NCBI GenBank assembly: GCA_947500585.1
Contig: CANMSN010000013.1
Coordinates: 39,687-103,686 of the forward strand
Direction: 5' to 3'
Source: an uncultured Flavobacteriaceae bacterium
Lineage (GTDB): Bacteria; Bacteroidota; Bacteroidia; Flavobacteriales; Flavobacteriaceae
DNA length: 64,000 nt
The translations under genes were made by a program, and so were the position numbers. Shown here piece after piece: positions 28,148 to 35,570 of this stretch (position 1 is the first letter of the stretch; each line of letters begins with the position of its first letter). The notes beneath the pieces are model-generated. The model did not search any database, was not told the DNA's origin, and was given only the letters and a program-made list of their open reading frames with translations.

Positions 28148-29019
28148 AATACCTACAACTCCTTTTTATTTTAATTTTAATATCTGCTTGCTCTGGAACA
28201 AAACGTGTTGTTGAACCACCACAAAATGAAATTTCTAAAGTTCAAAAACCTACAGACAGTATCATTGAAACCAAAAAAGAAGCTGTAGATGAACAAATTG
28301 ACACTATCAGTAAAATAGAAAAAGATACTGTAATTAAGGATTCTGTAAACTTGGATGAGACACTTACTAAACTCCCTGCAAAGGTTCATGATTCTTGGAA
28401 TACCTTGTTAAAAAAACATGTGTCAGACAAAGGCAATGTTGATTATAAAAGTTTCAAAAAAGACCATAACGCTTTAATAGAATATTTTAAAGTTTTACAA
28501 ACGACCATACCCAATGAAAAAACTTCAAGAGCCTACAACTTATCCTATTGGATAAACGCTTATAATGCTTTTACCATAGATTTAATTCTTAGAAACTACC
28601 CTATAAAAAGCATAAAAGATATTAAAGATCCTTGGGAGCAACGCCTTTGGAAACTAGGTGAAAAATGGTATAATTTAAATGACATTGAGCATCAAATTTT
28701 ACGTAAAATGAATGAGCCTCGTATTCATTTCGCTATAGTTTGTGCATCTTATTCTTGTCCTAAATTACTAAATGAAGCGTTTACACCAGAAAAACTAGAA
28801 GTTCAACTAACTAAATCTACATCAGATTTTTTAAATGATTCTGAGAGAAACACTATCTCAGAAAACAGTTTAGAACTTTCTAAAATATTTCAATGGTTTG
28901 CTAAAGATTTTAAACAAAATGGTACCCTTATTGATTTTCTAAATAAATATTCGGATATTAAAATTTCCTCGAAAGCTAAAAAAAGTTTTAAGGATTATAA
29001 TTGGGATTTAAATGAATAA
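28144..29019 (+). CDS. DUF547 domain lipoprotein
   Basis: This 291-aa predicted lipoprotein has the lipobox ISAC at about residues 13-16 of MKYLQLLFILILISACSGT. A low-complexity Lys/Glu/Asp linker runs to about residue 75. The DUF547 domain follows (WNTLLKKHVSDKGNVDYKSF, YNLSYWINAYNAFTIDLIL, HFAIVCASYSCPKLLNEAF). DUF547 resembles papain/transglutaminase-like folds but its activity is unknown. The Asn-Ala-Tyr-Asn and Cys-Pro motifs are its conserved core. It is coupled to the desaturase-like gene by a 4-bp overlap. Confidence 0.88.
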   Translation: MKYLQLLFILILISACSGTKRVVEPPQNEISKVQKPTDSIIETKKEAVDEQIDTISKIEKDTVIKDSVNLDETLTKLPAKVHDSWNTLLKKHVSDKGNVDYKSFKKDHNALIEYFKVLQTTIPNEKTSRAYNLSYWINAYNAFTIDLILRNYPIKSIKDIKDPWEQRLWKLGEKWYNLNDIEHQILRKMNEPRIHFAIVCASYSCPKLLNEAFTPEKLEVQLTKSTSDFLNDSERNTISENSLELSKIFQWFAKDFKQNGTLIDFLNKYSDIKISSKAKKSFKDYNWDLNE

Positions 29020-29027
29020 AATTATGA

Positions 29028-29057
29028 GACCTCACAGGTATTAAAACCTGTGAGGTC
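29028..29057. repeat. Palindromic intergenic repeat (REP-like), copy 2
   Basis: GACCTCACAGGT pairs with ACCTGTGAGGTC around ATTAAA. It is the same element type as 27222-27252 and lies between the DUF547 gene and the second glycosyltransferase gene. Confidence 0.7.
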
Positions 29058-29069
29058 TGTAAACTAAAA

Positions 29070-29858
29070 ATGAAAAACCAAATTTCAATAATAATACCCA
29101 CTCTTAACGAAGCTGAAACAATTTTTAGCCTTCTAGATCATCTTATTAAAAATTCAAGTGAAGAAAATATTTTAGAAATTATAATTGTTGATGGTGGCAG
29201 TACAGATGGTTCTCAAAAAACAATCAATACTTTTATCACTTCGAGTGATTCTGAATATTCAGAATTTTATCGAGAAGCAAACAATAATGGTCTCGATACT
29301 TTTTCTATAAACGAAAAAACTCGACCTAACATTCTTCTTCTAAACTTTAAAAAAGGACGTGCAAAACAAATGAATTTGGGTGCAAAACATGCCTCTGGAT
29401 CTATTCTATATTTTTTACATGCAGACTCCTTTCCTCCTAAAAACTATGATTCACACATTTTAAATGAAATAAAAAAAGGAAATTTAGCAGGTTGTTTTAG
29501 AATGAAATTCAACAGTAATCATTTATGGCTAAAATTGGCAGGATGGTTAACACAATTACCTTTTAAATTTTGTCGTGGTGGCGACCAAAGTCTGTTTATA
29601 ACCCGATCTCTTTTTAATAATATTGGTGGCTTTGATGAAAATTTTGCTATTTACGAAGACAACGATTTTATTTCAAAACTTTATAAATTAAATCAATTTG
29701 TTGTTATTCAAAAATGGCTAACAACATCTCCAAGGTGTTATCAAAAAAATGGCATTTTAAAATTGCAGTGGCATTATTGGACTATTCATTTAAAAAAGTT
29801 TTTTGGGGCTTCACCTAGAGAATTAAATCAATATTATAAAAAGTATATTGCATCATAA
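29070..29858 (+). CDS. TIGR04283-type arsenosugar biosynthesis glycosyltransferase
   Basis: This 262-aa GT2 enzyme is of the type formerly called rSAM-associated transferase 2. The N-terminal ISIIIPTLNEAETI starts the nucleotide-binding half, IIVDGGSTDGS follows, LYFLHADSFPP carries the DxD metal motif, and GGDQSLFITRSLFNNIGGF is the acceptor loop. An asparagine-rich insert occurs at residues 65-80. It closes the arsenosugar locus and pairs with the TIGR04282-type enzyme at 24699; the two families regularly co-occur with arsS. Confidence 0.9.
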   Translation: MKNQISIIIPTLNEAETIFSLLDHLIKNSSEENILEIIIVDGGSTDGSQKTINTFITSSDSEYSEFYREANNNGLDTFSINEKTRPNILLLNFKKGRAKQMNLGAKHASGSILYFLHADSFPPKNYDSHILNEIKKGNLAGCFRMKFNSNHLWLKLAGWLTQLPFKFCRGGDQSLFITRSLFNNIGGFDENFAIYEDNDFISKLYKLNQFVVIQKWLTTSPRCYQKNGILKLQWHYWTIHLKKFFGASPRELNQYYKKYIAS

Positions 29859-29969
29859 ATTAACTTACTTATCTCTATTCAAATGAAAGAGAGTGCTATA
29901 ACTTATAATTTCCTGTTGAATGGAAAACTAGTTTTCAAAAATTTATAATTTGAAACTAAATCAAAAAAA

Positions 29970-30350
29970 TTAATTAATAAACCACGCTTTTTTACTTTTT
30001 TTAAGTTGCTCTGATGCTACATGTAAGAGTTCAATAAAATTTTCGTGATCTAAATCTTCTATAGTTTTTAATTGAATTGAACGAACTTGCTTGCGTTTAT
30101 TATCATTTTTCAAAACAGGAAATTGTTCTTCAAATAAAATACCTTGAACAAAAGCAATATCAACATAATTTTTTCCTTTTAAAATGTTCAAGTAAATCAT
30201 GGGTTTTTTACCAATATTATAAAACGGAATTTTATAACTGTACCGCTCTTCTACTTCGGGTAACGTATTTAAAATAACACTTCGTATATAGAGCATTATA
30301 GATTGATAAGGCTCTTTCTGATTTATAAAATATTCGTCTACAGGTTTCAC
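29970..30350 (-). CDS. DUF1801 domain protein
   Basis: This 126-aa cytosolic protein of the DUF1801/YdhG-like family folds like the iron-chaperone frataxin-type alpha/beta proteins. Recognisable are the EPYQSIMLYIRSVILNTLPEVEERYSYKIPF start and the YVDIAFVQG segment. Its function is unknown. It stands alone, convergent with the glycosyltransferase gene and divergent from 30451. A second DUF1801 gene is at 38995. Confidence 0.8.
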   Translation of the reverse strand: MKPVDEYFINQKEPYQSIMLYIRSVILNTLPEVEERYSYKIPFYNIGKKPMIYLNILKGKNYVDIAFVQGILFEEQFPVLKNDNKRKQVRSIQLKTIEDLDHENFIELLHVASEQLKKSKKAWFIN

Positions 30351-30425
30351 TATTTAAAAACTGGTTAGATTCGTTTATTCAAACTTAACAAAAATTTATG
30401 ATGCTTGTTTCAAAAATATTTATTT

Positions 30426-30447
30426 ACTTTGTATTTCAAAGTACTTT
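30426..30447. promoter_or_regulatory. Palindromic operator, site 1
   Basis: ACTTTG-TATTT-CAAAGT (30426-30442) is followed directly by ACTTT. The identical 17-mer in reverse orientation lies at 31474-31490. It overlaps the probable -7 region (TACTTTG) of the 30451 gene, 3 bp before its start codon. The encoded winged-helix protein at 31126 is the obvious candidate ligand. Confidence 0.55.
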
Positions 30448-30450
30448 TAT

Positions 30451-31059
30451 ATGGAATCAAAAGATTATTTAAAAGATATTAGCGAAATCAAAGATTTAAT
30501 GAATAAATCGTCTCGCTTCATTTCATTAAGTGGTTTATCAGGAATTTTAGCAGGTATTTATGCTCTTATTGGTGCATCTGTAGCTTACTTTTTGGTAATG
30601 AATTATAGTTATGGCACCTTAAAACTTGATGGTAGAATATTCAGGTTAGTTATGCTTGATTTAGCACTAGTAGCATTTTTTAGTGTAGTTACCGGAATTA
30701 TATTAACCACTAGAAAAGCAAAAAAAAATAATGCTAAAATGTGGGATGCTACGTCAAAACGATTAGTTACTAATTTTTTAATTCCTTTAGTTGCTGGAGG
30801 AATTTACATTTTAATTATTTTGAGTAACGGAAAGTATGGACAAACTGGAGCTTTAATGCTTATTTTTTATGGATTAGCCTTAGTTAACGCATCAAAATAT
30901 AGTATTGGTGATATTCGATATTTGGGCTACATGGAAATTGTTTTAGGCTTAGTTGCGGCATTATTTCCTGGTTATGGATTTTGGCTTTGGGTTCTAGGCT
31001 TTGGTATTATGCATATTATATATGGAACTTGGATGCATTTTAAGTATGATAAAAATTAA
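30451..31059 (+). CDS. Uncharacterised integral membrane protein
   Basis: This 202-aa protein has about five or six membrane helices (for example FISLSGLSGILAGIYALIGA near the N-terminus and IVLGLVAALFPGYGFWLWVLG near the C-terminus) and a short charged N-terminus. I do not recognise a functional family. It is the first gene of a locus with a winged-helix regulator (31126) and a DUF4173 membrane protein (31509). It carries the same palindrome in its promoter as the DUF4173 gene, so the three are probably one regulon. Confidence 0.75.
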   Translation: MESKDYLKDISEIKDLMNKSSRFISLSGLSGILAGIYALIGASVAYFLVMNYSYGTLKLDGRIFRLVMLDLALVAFFSVVTGIILTTRKAKKNNAKMWDATSKRLVTNFLIPLVAGGIYILIILSNGKYGQTGALMLIFYGLALVNASKYSIGDIRYLGYMEIVLGLVAALFPGYGFWLWVLGFGIMHIIYGTWMHFKYDKN

Positions 31060-31062
31060 ATA

Positions 31063-31110
31063 TCGCGCAAAGACACAAAGTCGCAATGAGCTGAGCAACT
31101 GCAAACTGGC
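31063..31110. repeat. Degenerate dispersed repeat upstream of the winged-helix gene
   Basis: CGCGCAAAGACACAAAGTCGCAATGAG and the following CTGAGCAACTGCAAACTGGCTACT-like stretch look like decayed copies of short simple elements common between flavobacterial genes. The resemblance is from memory. Confidence 0.35.
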
Positions 31111-31125
31111 TACTAAAGACTGAAA

Positions 31126-31419
31126 ATGAGTATAATAACCAATATAAATAAAGTATTCGATCATCGTATTAGATTAGGCATAATGTCAATACTAATGGTT
31201 AATGAGTATGCCGATTTTAATATGTTAAAAGAACTTTTAGGGGCTACTGATGGTAATTTGGCAAGTCACACAAAAGCCTTAGAAAATGCAGAATATATTT
31301 ACGTTGAAAAACAGTTTATAGGTCGAAAACCAAACACCCGCTACTCTACAACAACATTAGGTAGAGCAGAATTTAAAAAACACATTAACGCCCTTGAAAA
31401 ATTAATTAACAAACAATAG
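31126..31419 (+). CDS. Winged-helix transcriptional regulator
   Basis: This 97-aa single-domain DNA-binding protein is of the MarR/ArsR-like winged-helix type (Pfam HTH_34 style). The helix-turn-helix is around residues 28-55 (FNMLKELLGATDGNLASHTKAL) and the wing is in IGRKPNTRYSTTTLGRAEFKKH. It has no ligand domain or metal cysteines. Neighbouring palindromes at 30426 and 31474 are likely its operators. Homologues commonly sit between such membrane-protein genes in Flavobacteriaceae (family knowledge). Confidence 0.88.
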   Translation: MSIITNINKVFDHRIRLGIMSILMVNEYADFNMLKELLGATDGNLASHTKALENAEYIYVEKQFIGRKPNTRYSTTTLGRAEFKKHINALEKLINKQ

Positions 31420-31420
31420 T

Positions 31421-31442
31421 TTTCCTCCTTCGAGGGAATGAC
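31421..31442. repeat. Short dispersed repeat fragment
   Basis: TTCCTCCTTCGAGGGAATGAC matches a type of short hairpin element (CCTC/GAGG) often seen between flavobacterial genes. It may act as a weak terminator after the regulator gene. Confidence 0.3.
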
Positions 31443-31473
31443 AAAAAAGGAAAACAAATTTTTTTAATCTTTT

Positions 31474-31495
31474 ACTTTGAAATACAAAGTACTTT
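31474..31495. promoter_or_regulatory. Palindromic operator, site 2
   Basis: ACTTTG-AAATA-CAAAGT is the exact reverse complement of site 1 at 30426-30442 and is likewise followed by ACTTT. It lies 14 bp before the DUF4173 gene. Confidence 0.55.
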
Positions 31496-31508
31496 AAAAT
31501 AACATGAA

Positions 31509-32891
31509 ATGAAAAAAATATCATTATTTATTGGAGCGCTCTTATTCAGCACGCTGTTTTACAAACAAAGTCTGGGTTTAAACATGTCGTTATTTAGTTT
31601 AATTACTATTCTTGTTTTAGCTATATATAATCCGAAATCTTTTAAAGAGAAAAGAACAATTGCTCTTAGTATTATATATATAATAACCGCTACGAGCATA
31701 TTTTTTTACCAATCAGTTCTTTCAACCATAGCCAATTGCGTTGCATTTTTTACATTAATAGGGCATGTTTCTGAACACCATTCTTCAATTTACATTAATT
31801 GGCTAAATGGTTTTTACACATTTGTGGCTGGTTTTTTCCATAGAAATTTTAATGTTATTGAAAATGAACAAAAAGTTACTCCTAAAAAAGATATAGATTA
31901 TGTGCATTGGATAAAAATTATTGGAATTCCGCTAGTTGTAATTATCGTTTTTATCAGTCTTTATAAAAATGGAAATCCTGTATTTGGTAATCTAATTTCA
32001 AAAATTGATTTTAGTTTCATTAATCTACAATGGATATTGCTTAGTGTTTTGGGTTATTATCTACTATATAATATTTCAACACCCATATCTGTTAACCCAG
32101 CTACTGATAGTGATTTAAAAACAGGTAATACTTTAACTAATAAAACAGAGTTTTCAATAGAAAATGCAAAAAAAGAAAATCAGCTAGGAGTTATATTAAT
32201 TGCTCTTTTAAATGTACTTATTGTTATATTTCTAATTACAGATTTTACTTATTTAGTTTCTACTACTGATTTAAGAGCTTCAGTATTTTCTAATCAGGTT
32301 CATAGTGGCATTAATGCATTGATAGCCTCAATTATAATTGCTATAATTATTATTCTCTATTTTTTCAGAGGAAACTTAAACTTCTTTAAAGACAATAAAA
32401 CCCTTAAAAACTTAGCTTTCATTTGGATTTTTTTAAATATGGTTTTGGTCGTAAATACTTTTATAAAAGATGGTCAATACATTTACTATTTTGGATTTAC
32501 TTACAAAAGAATAGGTGTATTAATTTATTTATTACTTACAATAATAGGCTTAATAACTACTGCTATTAAAGTAAAACAAATTAAGAATTTCTGGTATCTG
32601 CTTAGGGTAAATACAGTTGCAGCATTTACCATTTTGATTATATCTAGCGCTATTAATTGGGATAAACAAATTACCTTTTATAATATTAATTATGCGCAAT
32701 CGATGGACTTTGAGTACCTCATCGATTTATCAAACAATAATACATTTCTTCTAAAGCAATACAGTGATAATCTTTTCTTAAAAGGGGAAAGAAAAACTTT
32801 AATTGATAAAAAGTACAGATATTATTTAAGAGAATTAAATAATAGAAACTGGCAGGAATATAGTTATGATAATTTATTACTTAAAGAATAA
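31509..32891 (+). CDS. DUF4173/DUF4153-type integral membrane protein
   Basis: This 460-aa protein has roughly eleven membrane helices and a soluble C-terminal tail of about 75 residues with alternating acidic and basic residues (SMDFEYLIDLSNNNTFLL ... RYYLRELNNRNWQEYS). The order of helices and the C-terminal YAQSMDFEYL type segment fit the DUF4173 family, whose function is unknown. It is in the regulon of the winged-helix protein and is followed 2 bp later by another small membrane protein. Confidence 0.8.
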   Translation: MKKISLFIGALLFSTLFYKQSLGLNMSLFSLITILVLAIYNPKSFKEKRTIALSIIYIITATSIFFYQSVLSTIANCVAFFTLIGHVSEHHSSIYINWLNGFYTFVAGFFHRNFNVIENEQKVTPKKDIDYVHWIKIIGIPLVVIIVFISLYKNGNPVFGNLISKIDFSFINLQWILLSVLGYYLLYNISTPISVNPATDSDLKTGNTLTNKTEFSIENAKKENQLGVILIALLNVLIVIFLITDFTYLVSTTDLRASVFSNQVHSGINALIASIIIAIIIILYFFRGNLNFFKDNKTLKNLAFIWIFLNMVLVVNTFIKDGQYIYYFGFTYKRIGVLIYLLLTIIGLITTAIKVKQIKNFWYLLRVNTVAAFTILIISSAINWDKQITFYNINYAQSMDFEYLIDLSNNNTFLLKQYSDNLFLKGERKTLIDKKYRYYLRELNNRNWQEYSYDNLLLKE

Positions 32892-32893
32892 CT

Positions 32894-33262
32894 ATGAAAA
32901 CCTCTAAGATTATTTTAAAAGCGACTCTTTTGTCAACTTGTATTTTTTGGTTGATTATATTTTCTGGGAATTTTGAAAGCTTAATGATTCCTTTTATGTT
33001 TTTATCGCTCATTCCTATTTCACTTTGTTGCGCAACAACTATTATGATTACAATTTTACCTTTTTTTCGATTTAAAACAATTAATAATAAAAACAATATA
33101 GTCTTCAAAAAGTATTTTCCCTTTTACGCTATTGTATGTTTTAGTCTTTGTTTTTACGGTGTATTAATAGATCTAGATTTGGCTTGTTTTTATGTTTCAG
33201 CATTTTTCACAACCATGCAATCTTGGGTTTGGTTTGGAAAAGAAGTAGAATCTAAATCATAA
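32894..33262 (+). CDS. Small four-helix membrane protein
   Basis: This 122-aa protein is almost entirely hydrophobic, with about four membrane helices (STCIFWLIIFSGNF, PISLCCATTIMITILPFF, FPFYAIVCFSLCFYGVLI and a C-terminal helix). It is 2 bp downstream of the DUF4173 gene and 3 bp upstream of the next, so all three are probably translated from one message. No family is recognised. Confidence 0.65.
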   Translation: MKTSKIILKATLLSTCIFWLIIFSGNFESLMIPFMFLSLIPISLCCATTIMITILPFFRFKTINNKNNIVFKKYFPFYAIVCFSLCFYGVLIDLDLACFYVSAFFTTMQSWVWFGKEVESKS

Positions 33263-33265
33263 TAA

Positions 33266-33766
33266 ATGAATTTCAGAAAAACTTTTATAGAATGGTTATT
33301 TGATAAATCGCAAAAAATTTATACAAATATGTTTAAAAAACATGAACCTTGGGGTATTTATAAAAACGAATTATTAACCTATCCTGAAGATTCCATTGGA
33401 AAACATTTAGGTTTATTTTTAGACAAAAACAACTTCGAATTAATTTCAAAAGTAGAACGTCATGATGCCTACCATACCATAACAGGTTATGGAACAAATG
33501 TAGAAGATGAAATAGGTTTGCAATGTTTATGTTTCGGTAACGGGAAACGAAGTTTGTATCTCTATGGTGCAATTATACTAGGTATTATCATTTTACCAGA
33601 TTACTATAAATATTATTACAAGTCTTATTGTATTGGTAAAAACGCAAATTCATTTCATCATTATGATTATAAAAAGCTTTTAAAAGTATCTATTCACGAA
33701 TTCAGACAAGTCATTTTCTCAAAAAAACAAGTTAATTTAATACACATGAAATATGAGCAGATTTAA
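33266..33766 (+). CDS. Uncharacterised protein with one membrane helix
   Basis: This 166-aa protein has a basic, aromatic N-terminus (ISO-type soluble domain to about residue 100) and one hydrophobic segment (LYGAIILGIIILPDYYKYYY). HDAYHTITGYGTNVEDEIGLQCLCFGNG is the best conserved-looking part and suggests an enzyme-like or ubiquinone-biosynthesis Coq4-like fold (a YHTI/D-like pattern), but this is weak. It overlaps the next gene by 14 bp. Confidence 0.6.
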   Translation: MNFRKTFIEWLFDKSQKIYTNMFKKHEPWGIYKNELLTYPEDSIGKHLGLFLDKNNFELISKVERHDAYHTITGYGTNVEDEIGLQCLCFGNGKRSLYLYGAIILGIIILPDYYKYYYKSYCIGKNANSFHHYDYKKLLKVSIHEFRQVIFSKKQVNLIHMKYEQI

Positions 33767-34406
33767 AATTATTGCTACCAAAAACCTTAAAAGACTAGTT
33801 TTCATATCGATATCCTTAGCTATTTATGCAATTGCCATAAACTTTTGGATAAGCTATCAAGCTAAAAATTCAATTCATGATAATGTACTACAACTTCCTA
33901 AAAATAAAGTCGGACTTGTTTTAGGTACGGGAAAATACACATCTTATGGCTCTATTAATTTATACTATAAATACCGGTTAGAAGCAGCAACTTCATTATA
34001 CAAATCTGGAAAAATTGAGTACATTCTAGTAAGTGGCGATAATAGTAGAAAAAGCTATGATGAACCCACAGATTTTAAAAATGATTTAATAAAAAAAGGA
34101 ATTCCTGAAAACAAAATTTATTTAGACTACGCTGGTTTTAGAACATTAGATTCCATAGTTAGAGCAAAAGCAGTTTTTGGTTTAAATTCAATAACAATTA
34201 TATCTCAAAAATTCCATAATGAGCGTGCTATATACCTAGCTAAACATTTTAATATTGATGCCATTGCTTTTAATGCTAAAGGGGTATCAAGTAGTTATAG
34301 TATTAAAACAACAATTAGAGAATACTTAGCAAGAACTAAAGCTTCATTAGATATACTTTTTAATGTTGAACCAAAATTTTTAGGTAAAAAAATAGAGATA
34401 TCATGA
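33753..34406 (+). CDS. SanA/YdcF-type DUF218 membrane-anchored protein
   Basis: This 217-aa protein has an N-terminal membrane helix (LVFISISLAIYAIAINFWI) and a DUF218 domain: VGLVLGTGKYTSYGSINLYYKYRLEAA, YILVSGDNSRKSYDEP, and LDYAGFRTLDSIVRAK. SanA-type members affect envelope permeability (vancomycin exclusion in Escherichia coli). The family fold suggests a nucleotide- or SAM-binding site. It overlaps genes on both sides, so it is part of the same run. Confidence 0.88.
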   Translation: MSRFKIIATKNLKRLVFISISLAIYAIAINFWISYQAKNSIHDNVLQLPKNKVGLVLGTGKYTSYGSINLYYKYRLEAATSLYKSGKIEYILVSGDNSRKSYDEPTDFKNDLIKKGIPENKIYLDYAGFRTLDSIVRAKAVFGLNSITIISQKFHNERAIYLAKHFNIDAIAFNAKGVSSSYSIKTTIREYLARTKASLDILFNVEPKFLGKKIEIS

Positions 34407-34780
34407 GATTTAACATAACATATTTAAAGCTAACTATTATCTTTTTAGCCATTGAAGTCCTTATAGCTGTTTACCTTAAAACCGGTTTTATAAGACATAC
34501 CTTTGGAGATTTCTTATGTGTTATGCTACTCTATTGTTTCTTAAAAACCTTTGTAGAAGGGCATCATTTCAAAATTGCAATTTCTGTTTTACTAATTGCC
34601 TTTATTATTGAATTTTTACAACTCACAAATTATCTGGAACTATTCAATTTACAAAACAATCACCTAGCAAAAATCATTTTAGGAAGCACTTTTGAATTTT
34701 CAGATTTACTGGCTTACACACTTGGTATTATTACCGTTATCATTTTTGAATATAAAATTCACAAACTATGGATTACATAA
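34403..34780 (+). CDS. DUF2809 family membrane protein
   Basis: This 125-aa protein has four membrane helices. The pattern TGFIRHTFGDFLCVMLLYCFLKTF and DLLAYTLGIITVIIF matches the DUF2809 family, which has no known function. It overlaps both neighbours (4 bp and 13 bp) and is translated in the SanA-DUF2809-DUF1361 run. Confidence 0.8.
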   Translation: MRFNITYLKLTIIFLAIEVLIAVYLKTGFIRHTFGDFLCVMLLYCFLKTFVEGHHFKIAISVLLIAFIIEFLQLTNYLELFNLQNNHLAKIILGSTFEFSDLLAYTLGIITVIIFEYKIHKLWIT

Positions 34781-35430
34781 AACACCTCTTTTTGTCCCGA
34801 TTTAAAATAGTTTCATTAGTAAGTATCTCAATACTTTTTAGTATTGTTTTACTAATGATTAGAATGAAATTATCACATTCTTTTCACTACCTTTTTTTAG
34901 TATGGAACTTGTTTTTAGCAGTCATTCCCTTTGCCATAACAAGCTATTTGGAAAGCACCCCAAAGCTTAACAAAATAGTTGGTATAATATGGCTTGGGGT
35001 CTGGTTGCTTTTTTTACCCAATGCGCCATATATAGTCACCGATTTGGTTCATTTAAGGTTTAGTTACGGTAATTATGCATGGTTGGATATTCTGGTGGTG
35101 AGTTCGTTTGCATTTAATGGTTTATTACTTTTTTATTTATCCATTTTAGATGTGAAACATATATTAAAGTCTTATGTAAAGACACCAATCATAAGTTATG
35201 GTATAACAGTAATTATCTTTCTATCTGCCTTTGGGGTTTATTTAGGCAGATTCCTCCGTTACAATTCTTGGGAAATTTTAAGTAATCCTAAATACTTGTT
35301 TATAGATATTATAAACATAACGTTAAAACCATTAGCTAATAAAGAAGCTTGGTTGTTTACTATACTTTTTGGGGCTTTTTTATGGATTAGGAATTTAACT
35401 TTTAAACTTTATCGTACAGAACAAAATTAA
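34768..35430 (+). CDS. DUF1361 family membrane protein
   Basis: This 220-aa protein has about six or seven membrane helices. Conserved-looking stretches are LVWNLFLAVIPFAITSYLE, LFLPNAPYIVTDLVHLR, GRFLRYNSWEI and the C-terminal LFTILFGAFLWI. These fit DUF1361, of unknown function. It closes the run of overlapping membrane-protein genes that began with the DUF4173 gene. Confidence 0.85.
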   Translation: MDYIKHLFLSRFKIVSLVSISILFSIVLLMIRMKLSHSFHYLFLVWNLFLAVIPFAITSYLESTPKLNKIVGIIWLGVWLLFLPNAPYIVTDLVHLRFSYGNYAWLDILVVSSFAFNGLLLFYLSILDVKHILKSYVKTPIISYGITVIIFLSAFGVYLGRFLRYNSWEILSNPKYLFIDIINITLKPLANKEAWLFTILFGAFLWIRNLTFKLYRTEQN

Positions 35431-35570
35431 AATTACTTCAAGAAGAATCCTATGGAATTGCAAAAGACATTAACACTAATAAAAGTGCCATTACATCGAA
35501 AATAATACGATTTTTATTTCATATTAAAGAAATTTCTTAGATTTAAAGTTGATAAATAAAAATTTATATT

